Source: Lachnospiraceae bacterium (lineage in GTDB: Bacteria; Bacillota; Clostridia; Lachnospirales; Anaerotignaceae). Taken from it: DNA of 64,000 nucleotides. Made by a program: the position numbers and the translations under genes. Location of the stretch: the NCBI GenBank assembly GCA_019422065.1, contig JAHZEA010000004.1, positions 69,477-133,476 of the forward strand, read 5' to 3'. The notes under the pieces are model-generated. The model worked only from the letters and a program-made list of their open reading frames with translations. It had not been told where the DNA came from and searched no databases. Of the stretch, positions 61,514 to 64,000 are shown piece after piece. Position 1 is the stretch's first letter. Each line of letters begins with the position of its first letter.

Positions 61514-61723
61514 ATGAAGAAAATATTGAATAAAAAATATTCAAAAGAGATAAAGGGTGTAAAGTATGAAGTTGAAAATCACTTTAATGGTGACAATGAA
61601 ATAACCGAAAAAGTGGGTGAAATGATTAAAAAGGATTTTTTGTCTGGTGATATTGATGAATCTGATGAGGTTGAGGAAGAAGAAAGTTCATTGGATTTTG
61701 GTATGGATGGACCGGCTATGTAG
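61514..61723 (+). CDS. Small acidic protein before the recombinase
   Basis: 69 residues: a basic start (MKKILNKKYSKEIKGVKYEV) and a strongly acidic tail (DESDEVEEEESSLDF). AGAAGGTG lies before ATG 61514. It precedes the recombinase by 33 bp on the same strand, so it is probably co-transcribed. Its charge suggests a DNA mimic or recombination directionality partner, but nothing in sequence proves it. Confidence 0.6.
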   Translation: MKKILNKKYSKEIKGVKYEVENHFNGDNEITEKVGEMIKKDFLSGDIDESDEVEEEESSLDFGMDGPAM

Positions 61724-61756
61724 TAGTATTGTTGTTGGCTGAAAGAAGGTGATTAT

Positions 61757-63388
61757 ATGGAAAATATCGCTGCTGCAATATATTGCAGACTCAGCCAAGA
61801 TGATGGTAATGCTGGAGAATCTAACAGTATACAGACACAGAAAGCACTGATAAAACAGTATTGTGCTGAAAATAATATTCCTATTGCAGGTGTTTATTGT
61901 GATGATGGATGGAGTGGAACGAACTTTGAAAGACCTCAGTTCAAGCAGATGATGGAAGACATAGAAGATGGCAAAATCAATATGGTCATTGTAAAAGACC
62001 TGTCTAGGTTCGGAAGAGAGTATGCTCAAATGGGACTTTATATTGAGCATTACTTTGAGGAAAAGGGCGTTCGCTTCATATCCATTGCTGAAAACTATGA
62101 TTCCCAAAAAGGTTCTGATAATCTGGTACTACCATTTACCAATGTTATTAATTCCTACTACACAAGACAGGTGTCAGCCAAAACAAAAGCTGCCCATAGA
62201 GCCAGAGCGAAAGAAGGTATGTTCCTTGGGGCTCATGCTCCATTCGGTTATGATAAAGACCCAAATGATAGACATAAGCTAATCATTGATCCACCAGCAG
62301 CAGAAGTAGTTCAAATGATATTTAATCTATTTGCTGATGGTGTTGGCTATGTTAAGATGACAAAAATCCTTAGGGAAAAGAAAATATTAAACCCTCAGGC
62401 ATACTTCAATCGAAATCATCCTGATTATTATGAGAAAGATTATTGGCGAAAGGATTTTGACTGGCACGCAACATCAATTCGTTCTATTCTTAATAATCCA
62501 GTTTATATTGGAGATGCTGTGTTTGGCAGAACAAGAACAAAAGGATTTTTTGATAAGAGAAGAGAAAAAGTTCCTAAAAAAGACTGGATTGTATATAAGA
62601 ATGCACATCCTGCCATCATTTCCGAAGAGCTTTGGGATACAGTGCATCAGATGATGAACGCAAAAAGAAGACCAAATGTCAAAGGTGAACTTCAGCCATT
62701 CGCAGGACTTGTGAAGTGTGCAGACTGTGGTTCTTCTCTCAATGTAAGCTTCGATAAAAAAAGAGGTGTTTACACAGGCTTCTCTTGCTGGGTATATAAA
62801 AACTATGGAAAAGAACGATGTAGTGCTCATTATATTAGCTGGAAAGCACTATATGAGATTGTGCTGGAGAATATTAGGAGTCATGCTAATATCGCACAAA
62901 GTGCAGAAGAACAGTATTTGGAAATGCTTATGAATCTTAAAACAGACCAACAAAAGCAAGATGGCAAGAAAAGCAAAGTGGAATTGCAGCGTGTTGAAAA
63001 AAGATTGTCAGAAGTATCAGCTATTATCAAACGACTATATGAAGACTTGGCATTGGGCAGAATTAGTGAGGAACGATATGATGATATGTATTACGGACTT
63101 AATGAAGAGGAAAAAGAGCTGAAAAATAAGCAAAAGACACTGCAAAAGGAATTGGACAAAAACAGTGAGGTGTTCCAAAATGTTGAGAAATTCATTCCTC
63201 TAATTAGGAAGTATACGGATATACAGGAGTTGAATGCCTACATACTTAATGAGCTCATAGAACGAATAGTTGTCCATGAAAAGACAATAGGTGATGATGG
63301 AAAGAAGACACAGAAAGTGGAGATATACTATAAGTTCGTGGGTGTTGTGGAGATTGAGGAGGGAAGCATAAAAGAAGCTGATCGTTGA
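61757..63388 (+). CDS. Large serine recombinase
   Basis: Site-specific recombinase that integrates and excises the element. Resolvase domain with nucleophile Ser13 in AIYCRLSQDDG, Arg in VKDLSRFGREYAQMG; then a Recombinase domain (AKEGMFLGAHAPFGYDKD) and a zinc-ribbon (CADCGSSL...CW...C). Last comes a coiled-coil segment (about 395-475, LQRVEKRLSEVSAIIKRLYE). 543 residues, like the TnpX/TndX group. GAAGGTGATT precedes ATG 61757. A terminator follows at once. Confidence 0.93.
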   Translation: MENIAAAIYCRLSQDDGNAGESNSIQTQKALIKQYCAENNIPIAGVYCDDGWSGTNFERPQFKQMMEDIEDGKINMVIVKDLSRFGREYAQMGLYIEHYFEEKGVRFISIAENYDSQKGSDNLVLPFTNVINSYYTRQVSAKTKAAHRARAKEGMFLGAHAPFGYDKDPNDRHKLIIDPPAAEVVQMIFNLFADGVGYVKMTKILREKKILNPQAYFNRNHPDYYEKDYWRKDFDWHATSIRSILNNPVYIGDAVFGRTRTKGFFDKRREKVPKKDWIVYKNAHPAIISEELWDTVHQMMNAKRRPNVKGELQPFAGLVKCADCGSSLNVSFDKKRGVYTGFSCWVYKNYGKERCSAHYISWKALYEIVLENIRSHANIAQSAEEQYLEMLMNLKTDQQKQDGKKSKVELQRVEKRLSEVSAIIKRLYEDLALGRISEERYDDMYYGLNEEEKELKNKQKTLQKELDKNSEVFQNVEKFIPLIRKYTDIQELNAYILNELIERIVVHEKTIGDDGKKTQKVEIYYKFVGVVEIEEGSIKEADR

Positions 63389-63408
63389 ATAAACGGTCAG
63401 CTTAACTT
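63377..63408 (+). terminator. Terminator of the recombinase gene
   Basis: GCTGATCGTT pairs with AACGGTCAGC (one wobble), overlapping the stop codon, followed by a T-rich stretch. The last possible element feature on this side. Confidence 0.82.
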
Positions 63409-63420
63409 TTGCTTAAAATA

Positions 63421-63999
63421 TTAACTTTGAATCAATAAATATTGTTTTAAGACTTCTTTCAATAAACTTGTGATGATATCTATCAATGTTTTTTCATTAC
63501 CATTTTTATAATAATCATCAAATGCTTCATAATATAGCTTTCTGTCTGAATACTTTACGTTAATTGGTGGATAGCCATCCTGCATAAGCATAAGGTTTAA
63601 AATCAATCTTCCAGTCCTTCCATTGCCGTCTATAAAAGGATGTATACCTTCAAATTTTAAGTGAAACAGTGCTGCACGTTCAATAGGGTGCAGTTTTTTA
63701 TTTGTCGTAAACTCAGCTACAAGATTTTGCATTTGTTCTGGTACTAAAATTGGATCGGGTGGTTCGTGATAAGCACCCATAATGCGTACTGGAATACGGC
63801 GGTAAATGCCTCGATCATCAGGTCTATCCATAAGCACCAATGTATGAATTTGTTTTATAATACTTTCAGAAAATGGTACCTGATTTTTGACTAAATCCTG
63901 TACATAAAGAAAAGCATCTCTGTGACCAACAGCTTCTAAGTGATCCTTCAGAGGTTTCTTATCTATAGTAACACCTTCCAGAACCAAAGCAGTTTCTTG
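63421..63999 (-). CDS. Fic domain protein, 5' end outside the window
   Basis: Fic-type enzyme, usually an AMP transferase acting on protein targets. The motif HPFIDGNGRTGR holds the catalytic His and phosphate loop, and HLEAVGHRDAFLYVQDLV is an upstream helix. The frame stays open past a TTG at 63987 to the window edge (QETALVLEGV), so the gene starts beyond 64000 and the inhibitory-helix motif cannot be judged. It faces the recombinase tail-to-tail. It could be cargo of the element or the host gene next to the insertion. Confidence 0.9.
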   Translation of the reverse strand, partial: QETALVLEGVTIDKKPLKDHLEAVGHRDAFLYVQDLVKNQVPFSESIIKQIHTLVLMDRPDDRGIYRRIPVRIMGAYHEPPDPILVPEQMQNLVAEFTTNKKLHPIERAALFHLKFEGIHPFIDGNGRTGRLILNLMLMQDGYPPINVKYSDRKLYYEAFDDYYKNGNEKTLIDIITSLLKEVLKQYLLIQS

Positions 64000-64000
64000 A

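Larger units (their letters stand above)
55939..63420. mobile_element. Integrative/mobilizable element (ends not defined)
   Basis: The stretch after tRNA-Thr holds a RepA-like ATPase, a ribbon-helix-helix relaxosome protein, an HUH relaxase and a large serine recombinase, the gene set of a mobilizable element that borrows a conjugation machine. No mating-pair genes are present. I could not find matching direct repeats at both ends. The left limit is placed after the tRNA and the right after the recombinase terminator, both provisional; the Fic gene may be cargo. Confidence 0.75.

Noticed and set aside
61688..62107. 139-codon leftward frame inside the serine recombinase gene
   Set aside because: Antisense shadow of a clear recombinase.

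Overview
The window looks like a chromosomal segment of a low-GC, Gram-positive anaerobe of the Clostridia (probably a Lachnospirales-type gut or fermentative organism; this is inference). The reasons are the very AT-rich intergenic DNA, strong GGAGG-type ribosome binding sites, frequent TTG starts, a SAM-I riboswitch, a serine T-box, a Firmicutes-style 6S RNA, long-form HPF, YitT, YqeY, a sigma-V/RsiV-like pair and a lipoprotein with SLH-like and SpoIID domains. About 55 kb is ordinary chromosome. The last 8 kb is dominated by a mobilizable element next to a tRNA gene.

Layout. 1-7.4 kb: topoisomerase III, a YitT membrane protein overlapping tail-to-tail with a YaiI/YqxD protein, homoserine O-acyltransferase and an NMT1-type ABC transporter. 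7.5-10.7 kb (minus): cytidylate-kinase-like protein, GNAT, class II fructose-bisphosphate aldolase, a secreted coiled-coil protein. 11-16.4 kb: LspA-like peptidase, 6S RNA, SpoIID-domain lipoprotein, YifB/ComM ATPase, DedA protein. 16.4-22.7 kb: oligoendopeptidase F (minus), MetY-type sulfhydrylase, glycogen branching enzyme, rpsU-yqeY. 22.9-28.8 kb: PsiE-like protein, an orphan 279-residue protein in a very AT-rich stretch, an AGCS symporter and an ECF sigma/anti-sigma pair. 28.9-35.2 kb: SAM-riboswitch-controlled metK, phosphofructokinase, cyclopropane fatty acid synthase, HPF, a macrodomain protein. 35.5-43.4 kb: a TrpXYZ-type ABC transporter, glmU-prs, D-lactate dehydrogenase with a candidate Rex operator, a LysR regulator. 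43.4-51.3 kb: pth-mfd-prsA, then thiW-thiM-thiE-HAD. 51.4-55.6 kb (minus): the serine operon serC-(small membrane protein)-serA-DUF1015 behind a T-box with a UCC specifier.

Genes that fit together: MetA with Glu111 (acetyl-CoA type) plus MetY suggests methionine made by direct sulfhydrylation, with SAM feedback visible only on metK. GlmU makes UDP-GlcNAc. Prs makes PRPP. ThiW/ThiM/ThiE form a thiazole-salvage branch of thiamine synthesis without a recognisable TPP riboswitch. Aldolase, PFK and D-LDH are fermentative glycolysis.

The right end: a decayed tRNA-Thr(CGT)-like sequence, an intact tRNA-Thr(CGT), then a dense run of five near-perfect hairpins in about 190 bp. Next comes an integrative/mobilizable element with two unknown leftward genes, a RepA-like AAA ATPase followed by repeated 9-mers, a ribbon-helix-helix accessory protein, an HUH relaxase, a small acidic protein and a large serine recombinase. 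A Fic-domain gene runs off the window edge. The hairpin array, the repeat block and the uncharacterised leftward genes are the parts least explained by known families.
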